Below, in pieces: positions 1 through 7,294 of a stretch of 10,792 nt of DNA (its first letter is position 1; the number at the start of each line of letters is the position of its first letter). The translations under genes were made by a program, and so were the position numbers. A model generated the notes under the pieces. That model did not search any database and was not told the DNA's origin. It saw nothing but the letters and a program-made list of their open reading frames with translations. This DNA comes from Temnopleurus reevesii. Lineage: Eukaryota > Echinodermata > Echinoidea > Temnopleuroida > Temnopleuridae. The DNA lies in NCBI GenBank assembly GCA_036244855.1, contig BQKZ01009156.1, forward strand, positions 12,459-23,250, in the 5' to 3' direction.

Positions 1-404
1 CCCCCCCCCCCCCCAACTCCAATCTTTTTTTAATTGCATTTCCTTTATGATACAGCATAATAATCAAAATTCGTCTATATGACACCTTCTAGTAGGCTTT
101 GTTTATTAGCCTAAGTTCTCGATCAAATTTTATCTCATAATTATTTAATTGTGTACGTACAAAATTCTGAGCAGCTAGGAGACTCCCTTGAGTAAGTAGT
201 CTTAATTCCTGAAGCGATTTACATGTTGCGATGTCGTAATCAAACTTTTTCCTTTAACATCTCATTCCATTTATTTCATACAATGGTAGAAGAGAAGCGA
301 GAACGTATACACAGATCATTGTCAAAAGAAGTATTCATTTTTTTTATTAGATTGAAATTGATTGAATAACGTTTTAATTGAATTGAAAAAAAGAAGATGT
401 TTAA
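1..404. other. Non-coding flank, no gene seen
   Basis: This AT-rich stretch has no open frame of note and no recognisable repeat. It begins with a run of 14 C residues, which is either a simple homopolymer or an assembly/read edge. Its last four bases, TTAA at 401-404, form the left half of a probable target-site duplication for the next element. Confidence 0.6.
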
Positions 405-553
405 AGGTCCACTATTATGACAATGTATGTTAACTTGTGGTGTTCTATGCTACCCTTACCATCACCTTTGTGAGTGAGAGAGCTACCAAATGTGTCCCAT
501 ATAATTTTGTAATATTTTTTCTTTATATTTTAGTGAGGCAATTTGGGAACGCC

Positions 554-635
554 CCTAAAAATTCTCTTCATATGCAGAGTACTGTATGTATATGAGGTCA
601 TATACATTACTCTACATATGAACAGAATTTTTAGG
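554..635. repeat. Nested palindrome in the left arm
   Basis: An 82-bp imperfect palindrome opens with CCTAAAAATTCT and closes with AGAATTTTTAGG. The inner stem uses CATATGcAGAGTA / TACTCTaCATATG around a centre of ATATGAGGTCATAT. It lies wholly within the left arm of the larger foldback element, so the whole could fold into a branched cruciform. Confidence 0.75.
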
Positions 636-984
636 TGCATTTGTGAAAATCCCTTGAAGGGGAACTTATTTTATTTACAAAAGATATTAGGACGTACTTC
701 CACCTGTCCTGAACATACCTTGAATCATCCCACCATTGAGCCTGTTGTTTCTATTGATAGAATTGTGGAAACATTCACTTGATACTCCATTGAGCAGTAA
801 TTGCATTCCAACGTCATTGTTCATCAAGTTAACCTCTCTTAATAATGGTCAGTTGTAAACATTTCTAATTAACATAAGACATAATGAGGAATGATTCAAA
901 GTATATTCAGGTCAGGGGTAATTACATGTTAATATCTTTTGTAAAACAAATAAGTTCCCCTCCAAGGGATTTCCACAAATGCCC

Positions 985-1062
985 CCTAAAAATTCTCTTT
1001 ATATGCATAGTACTGTATATGACCTCATATACAGTACTCTGCATATGAAGATAATTTTTAGG
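985..1062. repeat. Nested palindrome in the right arm
   Basis: This is the counterpart of the left-arm palindrome: CCTAAAAATTCT at one end and AATTTTTAGG at the other, with AGTACTGTATATGA / TCATATACAGTACT in the inner stem. Its near-perfect symmetry shows that each arm of the foldback element is itself self-complementary. Confidence 0.75.
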
Positions 1063-1244
1063 GGCGTTCCCAAAATGTCTCTCTAAAATATAAAGAAAAA
1101 TTATTAAAAAATTATTTTAAAAACTTATTAAAAAATATATGGGACACATTTGGGAACTCTCTCACTCACATAGGTAATGGTAAGCAAAAAGGCAGCATAG
1201 ATCACCACAAGTCAACATATATTGTCATAATAGTGGACCTTTAA

Positions 1245-2281
1245 TAGAACCTACATATAAACAAGCTTGTATTCCATCCCATACCATAAGTATTACAACA
1301 TTATAGCATAGACCAAGTACGTTTGATTTTCATTAATTCACTTTTCAAACTATATTTTTGTTTTTTTCCTAAATAAAAAAATCACAAAGATGTTTTGGTA
1401 ACAAAAAAGCGTAATACACGCTTGGTATATTATGCTGGGTAAAATAATTCCTAATAATGATAATAACAACAACACGAATGATATATCAATGTCTCTATTG
1501 ACTGGTTGACTCGCAGATTAATCGATGAATTGTCGCAAAAATTACGTTCCTTTTCGATAAATTTCGATAAATTCTGCTGACACACAAAAAAATGTCAAAA
1601 TCTAGATGCCATTATTGCAAATAAAAGGGAATGCTTGGGAGAAGACATCAGTGGTCAGTTTCAGTTCTCTCAGAGAATGTGTTTTCATCTTTTCTACGGA
1701 ACTTTGTCTAACGGCTATTACGACATAATAGTGAGCAAAATATTCCACAAAGCTAATTGTTCCAAATTATGGATATTAATCATGAGATGATATTAAAATT
1801 TTATCATATGGGCAGGACACCCTTTTACATTAAAAAGAATGATATCATCTATTCAAGTAATCTTTTTTTATTTCAAATAATGGTATAATTTGTTGGTTTT
1901 TTTTTATACTTTCTGTTAACATGCTAAGTTGTATATATAACACGGAAAGCATTTGATTGCCGAAAAATTAACATGATTTTCCAACGGGTCCTTTTTTGCA
2001 AGTCAATGAATGGCAACTTGTCGTCATGGTCATATTTGGTCTATGGTACCATGGGCATAAGTGAATAAAAATTCCCCCGTAATACATATACCCAAAATTT
2101 GATTTTAATATCCGTTTCACGAATAATTCTTTGTGATTCTTGAAATTTACGAAGATGCATGAAGGGTTACAATAACAGACATTAAACAATTGATATTGAC
2201 GTACAGTGTGCTCTGAGTAGGCCTACCTCACCATCATCACCACTAGCCCTACACACAGACAATTAGGGTATAGACTTGTAC
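1245..2281. other. Intergenic stretch, nothing recognised
   Basis: This is AT-rich sequence without a supportable coding region, RNA gene or clear repeat. The small open frames here have no conserved-looking composition. The first AATAAA downstream of the transporter gene on the minus strand is at 1867-1872, next to an A-rich tract. It could be a distant poly(A) signal, but nothing else supports that. Confidence 0.5.
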
Positions 2282-2689
2282 ATGTTGTACCCCTAGATGC
2301 AAACACCGTCCGGCTGGTCCCTACAACAAGGTTCGAAGTTTTACCCTAAACCCCGGTCACATAGGACCCCGGAAGCAACACGATTCACCCCGACTCTTTG
2401 TTAATTCACAGCTAACTGCCTCAGAACAACGGGTCGGGGTGAATCGTGCTGCTCCCGGGGTCCTACGTGACCGGGGCTTAACAGTTCAATGTTGTCTATC
2501 ATGATGGGGTACAAATTTGTACTCCAGGATGAGACATACAATGTTGTACACGAGTCAAAATGTATTGTGCAAGAGTGAACAACGTTGAACCCGAAATTGT
2601 ATTCTGGCATGGGGATAAATTTCGAGCTTTATAGTGCAACTTTGAACATCTATGGAGTTCAGCAAGTGTTGCATCCAGAGGTACAACAT
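2282..2689. repeat. Decayed inverted repeat enclosing a MITE
   Basis: ATGTTGTACCCCTAGATGCA at 2282-2301 recurs inverted at 2670-2689 with two mismatches. Further in, GTTCGAAGTT (2331-2340) matches the inverse of the ACTTTGAAC segment near 2638-2646, at similar spacing. This looks like an older foldback element whose interior was later hit by the palindromic MITE at 2347-2480. The rest of the interior carries several TGTTGTAC/GTACAA motifs but no coding signal. Confidence 0.55.
2347..2480. mobile_element. Palindromic MITE, copy 1 (CCCCGGTCACATAGGA termini)
   Basis: The left half, CCCCGGTCACATAGGACCCC then CACGATTCACCCCGAC, is matched by the right half read on the other strand, with few differences. 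The element is therefore an almost complete hairpin of about 134 bp. The short centre holds AACTGCCTCAG. It shares the terminal block, the CACGATTCA block and the central (C)TGAGGCAGTTA block with the element at 4335-4475, so the two are members of one family. There is no coding capacity. The target duplication is unclear; TAA-like bases flank both ends. Confidence 0.8.
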
Positions 2690-2998
2690 TTGCTCTCAGC
2701 ATTTGCTTGGATCAAAATTACCAAAAGATCGAGTGGTCGAGGCGCAGTCACTTACCAGCACACATAGTCAACTCAATTATGCTCAGAATGGGACAGCTAG
2801 CTAATGTTGACATGTACGTCCATCCAGAATATATTTTTGCACTATCCTGTCATCAGACATAACCAGTGGCAAATTAATTGACAGAATTGTCCCCGTCGGG
2901 TCCAAACTTACATTTTTCCATTACTTCGATTTTCAAAAAGTATTGCGATTCATAAAGATGTCTGAAGACTTTCAATGTCAATATTCATTGCTCAAGGT
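2690..2998. other. 3' flank / probable 3' UTR of the transporter gene
   Basis: This lies immediately downstream of the transporter stop codon on the minus strand and presumably contains at least part of its 3' UTR. No AATAAA or ATTAAA is visible on the minus strand within it. A GGTAAGT near 2745 on the minus strand looks like a splice donor but has no supporting context. No protein-coding signal is seen. Confidence 0.45.
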
Positions 2999-3469
2999 TC
3001 AGGCCTTTGTTTGGTTCCTCTCCTCGGCTTCTTTCTTCTTTATCTTCATCTCCTTCTCCTTATCCGCATCACCCCCTTCATCCTCCCCATCAGGTTTCTC
3101 CGACCCATAGTACCTCTTATGCAGCTTATAGACCGCCGTGTAGACCAGCCCCGATACCACACTCATCGGACCAAAGAGAGCTGGGAAGGTGAGCATCACC
3201 ACCATACCAGGGTTGCCATGGAATGAGAAGGCGATGATGGCGAAGGCGAGACCTACGTTCTGGATGCCCGTTTCGAAGCCGATGGTACGGCACTGGGAGG
3301 GTGTCTGACGGCAGATGAAAGCGATGAGGTAACCGAGAGCATAGCCGAACCAACAGAGGGTGATGGCACCGAGCCAGATGGTCCAATGGGAGAGATAGAG
3401 ACGAGGGTTCATGATACTGATGAAGATGATGCTACACACTACACCGATGAAACCGATTAAACTGCATGG
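2999..3469 (-). CDS. SLC10-family Na+/bile-acid-type cotransporter, last coding exon
   Basis: This is the terminal coding exon (156 residues, 183-338) of the plasma-membrane symporter that runs through the window. Members of this family couple sodium entry to uptake of bile salts, steroid sulfates or related organic anions. Three clear hydrophobic segments lie near residues 185-203, 210-234 and 270-296. Between the last two sits the family signature CRTIGFETGIQN. Its Glu248 and Gln252 correspond to the Glu260/Gln264 sodium ligands of the crystallised bacterial homologue. After the last helix comes a 40-residue hydrophilic tail, first acidic (GEDEGGDADKE), then lysine/glutamate-rich, ending in TGA. 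The acceptor is TAG at 3472-3470 behind a strong T/C tract. The alternative CAG eight bases further in would break the frame with the previous exon. Family assignment is firm; the exact orthologue (SLC10A1, A2 or A6 type) and the substrate are not determined. Confidence 0.93.
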   Translation of the reverse strand, partial: PCSLIGFIGVVCSIIFISIMNPRLYLSHWTIWLGAITLCWFGYALGYLIAFICRQTPSQCRTIGFETGIQNVGLAFAIIAFSFHGNPGMVVMLTFPALFGPMSVVSGLVYTAVYKLHKRYYGSEKPDGEDEGGDADKEKEMKIKKKEAEERNQTKA

Positions 3470-3499
3470 CTACATGGGGGGAAAAACAACAGACATGTG

Positions 3500-3930
3500 T
3501 TTTTTTACAAAGAAAATTAAGAAACGTAGATGGCGCTATGCAGTTTTCACCATAAACTGATCATGTTAAAGATGATGAAGATAATAGCAATGATGATTAG
3601 AGTAATGATGATAAAGACCATTTATAACACATCTTGGGAAACAATTGAGCGGACGTATCTCGTTCGACTGGTTCAAACATTTTTTTACTAAAGAAAATTA
3701 AGAACTGCAAATGGCGCTATGCATTTTTTTTACCATAAACTGATCATATTAAAAATGAGTATGCTAAGTTAAAGATAATAGCAATGATGATCGTAATGAT
3801 GATCATTGTAACACATATTGGCCAATACTTAAACCGACATAACTCGATCAAGTGGTTTAAACATTTTATCAACAAAAATTAAGAACAGAAGATGGCGCTG
3901 TACACTTTTCATCGTAAAACAAATCACGTG
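3500..3930. repeat. 181-bp tandem repeat, two full copies and a partial third
   Basis: Three copies of a block reading AAAATTAAGAAC...ATGGCGCTATGCA...TTTTCACCATAAACTGATCA are spaced evenly. The TGGCGCT core starts at 3531, 3712 and 3893, exactly 181 bases apart each time. The rest of the unit also recurs: GATAATAGCAATGATGAT, TAACACATnTTGG, and TATCTCGTTCGACTGGTTCAAACAT against CATAACTCGATCAAGTGGTTTAAACAT. The third copy fades out near 3930. No open frame runs through the array, so it is non-coding. Confidence 0.85.
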
Positions 3931-4050
3931 AGTCGGGATACCCACTTCGATTATAGGCATTCGTGCATGAGTGTTCTACTTCACTAGATTTTAGTTTGAA
4001 ACCACGTTTGTTTTATGCTTAATTTTGATCATATATTCAAGGCAACACCA

Positions 4051-4178
4051 GGGGCCTGTAACATAAAAGAGATACAATTAATCTTGCAATAAATTGAATC
4101 TCTTTGGTACACATTTTCTACAGACTTACAATAAATATTCATTGTAAGTTTAATTGCATCTGTTATGTTACAGGTCCC
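4051..4178. mobile_element. Palindromic MITE with GGGGCCTGTAACATAA termini
   Basis: The left end, GGGGCCTGTAACATAAAAGA, matches the inverse of the right end (GGGACCTGTAACATAACAGA). The match continues through CAATTAA.CTT.CAAT, giving about 45-bp inverted arms. A second near-palindrome, CTTACAATAAATATTC with its inverse, lies at 4126-4149 in the right half. The element is about 128 bp with no coding capacity. A CCAGG/CCAGG-like sequence at the borders may be a target duplication, but this is uncertain. Confidence 0.75.
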
Positions 4179-4334
4179 AGGTACTGTATATTGTTTGAAA
4201 AAGAAAAATCGGCAATTTCCCGAAATGATTTACATACACTGACTGTGCATTACCTTCCTAGACCGGAAGTCAACAGACCGCTATAAACGTTTCTGTGAGA
4301 CATCGTTTGACCTTGCATAATCTTCACGGTGAGA

Positions 4335-4475
4335 CTTAAGCCCCAGTCACATAGAAGCCCGAAGGCAACACGATTCAACATGAATCTTTGTTCAGAGGCA
4401 GTTAAATGTGAACGTAACAAAAATTCGTGTTGAATCGGGTTGCTTTCGGGCTTTTATATGTAACTGGGGCCTGAG
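4335..4475. mobile_element. Palindromic MITE, copy 2, 18 bp inside a splice donor
   Basis: The left end (TAAGCCCCAGTCACATAGAA) and the inverse of the right end (CAGGCCCCAGTTACATATAA) match, and the match extends through GCCCGAAGGCAAC and CGATTCAACA.GAAT. This makes a hairpin of about 141 bp with CAGAGGCAGTTAAATGTGA at its centre. The centre and arms are homologous to the element at 2347-2480, in opposite orientation. Its edge lies 18 bases downstream, in transcript sense, of the donor of the third exon in the window. Confidence 0.8.
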
Positions 4476-4493
4476 ATGTAAAAACCTCCTTAC

Positions 4494-4698
4494 ACTGGAT
4501 ATGCGGAGCGCCCAATCAGGTTTCTTCCAGCGGAGAACCATCCCTATGGCAACAGGAACGATGATGAGGATGAGGGAGATGCAGATATCAAGATAAGGCA
4601 TGGAGGTCTTCTCATCGGTCCATCTCCGGGAGTAGATGAGGAGGTTGAGGGGCATCATCCCGATAGCTACAAGCGTTGAGAGCGTTGTCATAGTGATG
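4494..4698 (-). CDS. SLC10-family Na+/bile-acid-type cotransporter, internal exon
   Basis: This exon encodes residues 115-182 plus the last base of codon Ser114. It opens with SITMTTLSTLVAIGMMPLNL, almost the same as the vertebrate NTCP/ASBT block around SxxMTTxSTxxALGMMPL. Ser114 and Thr118 have the spacing of the Ser128/Thr132 sodium ligands in the bacterial structure. A loop (SRRWTDEKTSMPY) is followed by a second hydrophobic segment at about 150-169, ending IVPVAIGMVLRWKKP, again a family hallmark. The acceptor is TTACAG at 4704-4699. The donor is AGT|GTAAGG at 4494/4493. Continuing past the donor gives a frame with no family similarity, which supports the exon end chosen. With the next exon the spacing from RW to CRT matches human ASBT within two residues, so no exon is missing. 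Confidence 0.93.
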
Positions 4699-4787
4699 CT
4701 GTAATCATACAAGGTATACAATACAAAATCCAAAATTGATAAGCGACCAATCCAAAACAACAACGGAAATTTCAATTCATTTGAACA

Positions 4788-4893
4788 GGGGCCTATTGCA
4801 TAAAAAGCTACGCAACTCAGAAAATTAAACGTAAGTCCTTAATAAGCACTCCTGATTGGTTGAAAATGGAATTGAGTTAGATTTTATGACCTG
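4788..4893. mobile_element. Decayed palindromic MITE (GGGGCCTATTGCATAAAA terminus)
   Basis: The left end reads GGGGCCTATTGCATAAAAAG, then CTACGCAACTCAGAAAATT. The inverse of the right side (TCATAAAATCTAACTCAATT, then CCATTTTC) matches it loosely, with CCTGATTGG near the centre. The right terminus has lost the GGCC bases, so this is an old copy. It lies about 90 bases upstream, in transcript sense, of the acceptor of the exon at 4698-4494. Confidence 0.5.
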
Positions 4894-5035
4894 CGTTTAA
4901 ACGCAATTTTTGGTCTCTGCGGCACTGTGACAAAATAAAATTAGACGTATACTGTTGTGGAAACAAATATAAGAAATAAGATTAGAATTAACAACTAGAT
5001 GGTTTATAAAGCTCTATCAAGCTGTGATACTGATG

Positions 5036-5091
5036 ATACTCGGTGGATCGTCGGACTTGCAACGGCGAAGGTTCGAACCCAATAACTGCCA
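5036..5091 (+). repeat. Possible tRNA-derived fragment (perfect B-box)
   Basis: GGTTCGAACCC at 5070-5080 fits the RNA polymerase III B-box. Upstream, CGTCG and CGGCG can pair around a loop containing CTTGCAA, at the place where an anticodon arm would sit. ACTCGGTGG at 5037-5045 is a weak A-box. The acceptor halves do not pair convincingly, and there is no T-run terminator directly after. It is probably the remains of a SINE head rather than a working tRNA gene. Confidence 0.3.
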
Positions 5092-6486
5092 CATTTTTGT
5101 ATTTCGTAAAACATTGCTCCTTTATGAAAAACAAGTGATGCACCCTTTATTGGTAGAAAACTACATTTGCACACATTACGGTTACGCTTACAACTTGTTG
5201 TGTACCTCGGATATGCCAAAATAATAACCTCTATGAAGTATTTTGGTCGAATGTAGTCCATAATATTTAATTCAAATAAAAGTATATTCTGCCATTATTC
5301 ATCTTGACACCAACGGTATCGCGATACTCGTAGTGTATTACCAGGTACACACAAAACATTGTAAGAGCACGTACAGTGTGCACTTCAATACACTGCCACA
5401 CCATATGGAATACGCACTAAGAGAGACTCTTGCGCTACTGGTCAACGAGGGATCAACGGCTGTTTTGAATTTTGAACCCACGGTCCATTAATTCGAGGCC
5501 CGAATAACAGCATTATTATTGGAATAACTATAAATGCGCTTATCATGTCCAATCTTTGTGCTTAATTGATTGGTGATAAGTTCTAACATTTAGTACTCTT
5601 CAACGTAACACAACAATCTTGGAAACTCAAATTTTAGGCCGAAAAAAAAATTCTATCTTTAGTGTGCAAAGCTACACCTTTTTGTCAGTGTGCATTGTAA
5701 ATGAAATTAAAAGACGCTCTATGTGAACATAAATACAAGATGAAGATGTTTTGCTGACGCTTATTCAGTTACGCGTGACCTCGATGCACGCACATGTTAG
5801 GGTTAGCCAAACGTCTTCCCAAACATATATTTTGTTCGCACTGAGTGCGCATATGGTAATATCGTGGTACATACGATGGCTATACGTTTGATATAAACAA
5901 TGTGTCTGAACCTCTGTTGAGACTTCTATAAGAATAGAAAAAAGGAAATAATAAAATACGGAAACCAATGAGTCAATGCTGATTTAACACGTGGAAATGA
6001 CGGAATGATTTCCAATGGTACTTTGTCATTCTTTGCTTGATTTTGTTTCGATTTTTGTAATATATATTCATTTTTTTAATATGGTTATTCCTCATAATTA
6101 CATTTAAAACAGATGTGGGCTACAGTGTCAAGTTCTGAGTAATGAACGGAAACTGCGGTGTTCCGACAATTATGTTAGCTCAAGGAAGTTAATTTCGTTC
6201 TATTTGAGTACAAGGTCCCTGGAAATTTTTGACTTTCACTATGAGAAAATGTTGTCTCTAATTGCTCAAAATGCTTTGATAACCCGGGGCAAGTGTGAAG
6301 TATTCCCCAAAGTTATGACGAACCAATCATTGGGACAGTTGCTGCTTTAAAGGTGGTCAGGTGGTAGGTCTATGTTTAAAGGTGACCCGACCCTATATAC
6401 TCACGGGCAGTGAGGCATATCTTACAGGGTTTGTTTTGAGGCATTGTGAAATACAAATTAGAAAAAGACATAACTATAAGAGGCTC

Positions 6487-6499
6487 TATATATATATAT
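6487..6499. repeat. (TA)n microsatellite
   Basis: This is a short run of alternating T and A, about six units, in the large intron. No other feature is attached to it. Confidence 0.7.
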
Positions 6500-6656
6500 G
6501 GTCTGCTCCAGAAATGCAAAAAAAAAATCATTCAAATATATTAACAAAAGTTTGAAACAAATCATACCATAAATTAAATTTTTTTTTAAAAAAGTCATGA
6601 ATATGTCAAAGTTATAACTCAACGGTTGTTTGTAGTACACATTGGTCACATAATGT

Positions 6657-6710
6657 CACGTGATATGACGTAGTTCATGCACGTCATGACACGTTGCTAA
6701 AAATCACGTG
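6657..6710. promoter_or_regulatory. Candidate E-box / CRE-half-site cluster (intronic)
   Basis: Two CACGTG E-boxes (6657-6662 and 6705-6710) flank an inverted repeat. CGTGATATGACGT (6659-6671) is mirrored by ACGTCATGACACG (6681-6693) with one mismatch, so TGACGT and ACGTCA half-sites face each other. CACGTG is bound by bHLH and bHLH-Zip factors and TGACGT by CREB/ATF-type bZIP factors. Binding here is pure inference from the motifs. Confidence 0.3.
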
Positions 6711-6883
6711 TTACGGCGTATGCCGTACAGTAATTTATGAAAACCTCCATTCAGTCATTGTCATTTAAATATTCATAACTTTCCTGTTCCTTATCGGATT
6801 TACTTCAAACTGTTTTATCTGTTCATCTGACTTTTTGCCTATAATCGGAGCAAGAATCTGGCGCAGACCAAGTCTTTAAGTAG

Positions 6884-6895
6884 CCCCCCCCCCCC
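6884..6895. repeat. Poly(C) tract
   Basis: A run of 12 C is followed by TCCCC. It is a simple low-complexity tract with no assigned function. Confidence 0.8.
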
Positions 6896-6955
6896 TCCCC
6901 ACCTAAAAAAAATATTCTTAAAACGGGCATTCCTCGAGCTCTCTTGGAGAATTTC

Positions 6956-6963
6956 TGACGTCA
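6956..6963. promoter_or_regulatory. Consensus CRE palindrome TGACGTCA
   Basis: An exact 8-bp cAMP-response-element palindrome lies within the large intron, about 40 bases from the SINE tail. One 8-mer match in 10.8 kb can arise by chance, so it is only a candidate. Confidence 0.25.
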
Positions 6964-7001
6964 TCAATTAGTTGACTCTCATCTCACATTTTTAGCAGAT
7001 A

Positions 7002-7294
7002 GTAATAATAATAATACTAATAATAATAATGGTGGCTACTTGTATAGGTCCACCTTATCGGTGCCCATGGTGCTGAAAGCTTTACTACACTATTACCCGG
7101 CTCTAGCTGGCAATCATTACGGCGCTCCGCATTACAAGGAATTTATTCCTTCCGTCCCCATTTACCTCACCTGGGTCGAGTGCAGCACAATGTGGATGAA
7201 TTTCTTGCTGAAGGAAATTGACGCCATAGGTGGAATTCGAACCTACGACCCTCTCGTTGAAAGGCGAGAGTCAGAACCACTACACTACGGCGCC
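7002..7294 (-). mobile_element. tRNA-derived SINE with (ATT)n tail
   Basis: On the minus strand the element starts with a tRNA-like head (7294-7220). A tRNA-unrelated body follows, containing TGCTGCACTCGACCCAGG and AAGGAATAAATTCCTT. It ends in a tail of about nine ATT-type triplets (7031-7002). Flanking sequences TTTTTAGCAGATA (6989-7001) and TTTTTAAAGATA (7295-7306) look like an imperfect target-site duplication. Head, body, simple-repeat tail and duplication together fit a SINE, which moves with help from a LINE reverse transcriptase. The body resembles SINEs I associate with sea urchins, but I cannot confirm the family name. The overlapping open frames (7040-7366 on plus, 7391-7167 on minus) are by-products of the SINE and its flank. 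Confidence 0.75.
7220..7294 (-). pseudogene. tRNA-like head of the SINE (Glu-TTC-like)
   Basis: This 75-base segment begins GGCGCCG and ends TGGCGTC, which pair over all seven acceptor positions allowing G-T. It has an A-box-like TAGTGTAGTGG and a B-box-like GGTTCGAATTCC with one extra base. TCTCG/CGAGA form an anticodon stem around CCTTTCAA, an eight-base loop reading TTC as in tRNA-Glu. The T loop is also enlarged, to nine bases over a TAGGT/ACCTA stem. No T-run terminator follows directly. It is best read as the Pol III promoter of a SINE, not as a functional tRNA gene. Confidence 0.6.

Larger units (their letters stand above)
405..1240. mobile_element. Foldback/MITE-like element with ~300-bp inverted arms and TTAA flanks
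   Basis: The left arm (about 405-743) is repeated in inverted orientation in the right arm (about 885-1240), around a roughly 140-bp centre. The outermost 20 bases of the two arms are identical, starting AGGTCCACTATTATGACA. Further in they match with scattered substitutions and small indels; conserved blocks include GTGAGTGAGAGAG, AAATGTGTCCCATAT and GGGGAACTTATTTTATTT-like segments. Both outer borders abut TTAA (401-404 and 1241-1244), as expected for a 4-bp target duplication. TTAA targeting is known for the piggyBac superfamily, but the termini do not begin with the usual CC, so the superfamily is uncertain. There is no transposase; the open frame over 543-782 has no recognisable protein features. 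This is a non-autonomous element that lies well beyond the 3' end of the transporter gene. Confidence 0.8.
3470..4493 (-). other. Intron (phase 0), mostly repeats
   Basis: This 1,024-bp intron starts GTAAGG and ends TAG preceded by a pyrimidine tract. Reading from the donor, it holds a palindromic MITE beginning at intron base 19 (4335-4475), a second palindromic MITE (4051-4178), and a 181-bp tandem repeat (3500-3930) that stops about 30 bases short of the acceptor. About two thirds of its length is repeat-derived. No coding signal is seen. Confidence 0.85.

Noticed and set aside
1..14. Poly(C) at the window start as a possible functional tract
   Set aside because: It is a homopolymer at an edge and cannot be told from a sequencing or assembly artefact; nothing adjacent supports a role.
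543..782. Plus-strand open frame of 79 codons in the foldback element
   Set aside because: It runs through the palindromic arm and has no recognisable domain; its codons are dictated by the inverted repeat, not by protein selection.
2975..3386. Other frames over the last exon (2975-3226 and 3007-3192 on plus, 3386-3126 on minus)
   Set aside because: They are shadows of the real reading frame, which carries the conserved CRT..ETGxQN block.
3462..3466. Alternative acceptor CAG, eight bases inside the chosen TAG acceptor
   Set aside because: It would leave one base of a codon, whereas the previous exon ends between codons; only the TAG at 3472-3470 keeps the frame.
5796..5808. TTAGGGTTAG, resembling a telomere repeat
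   Set aside because: It has under two units and no array; a chance match.
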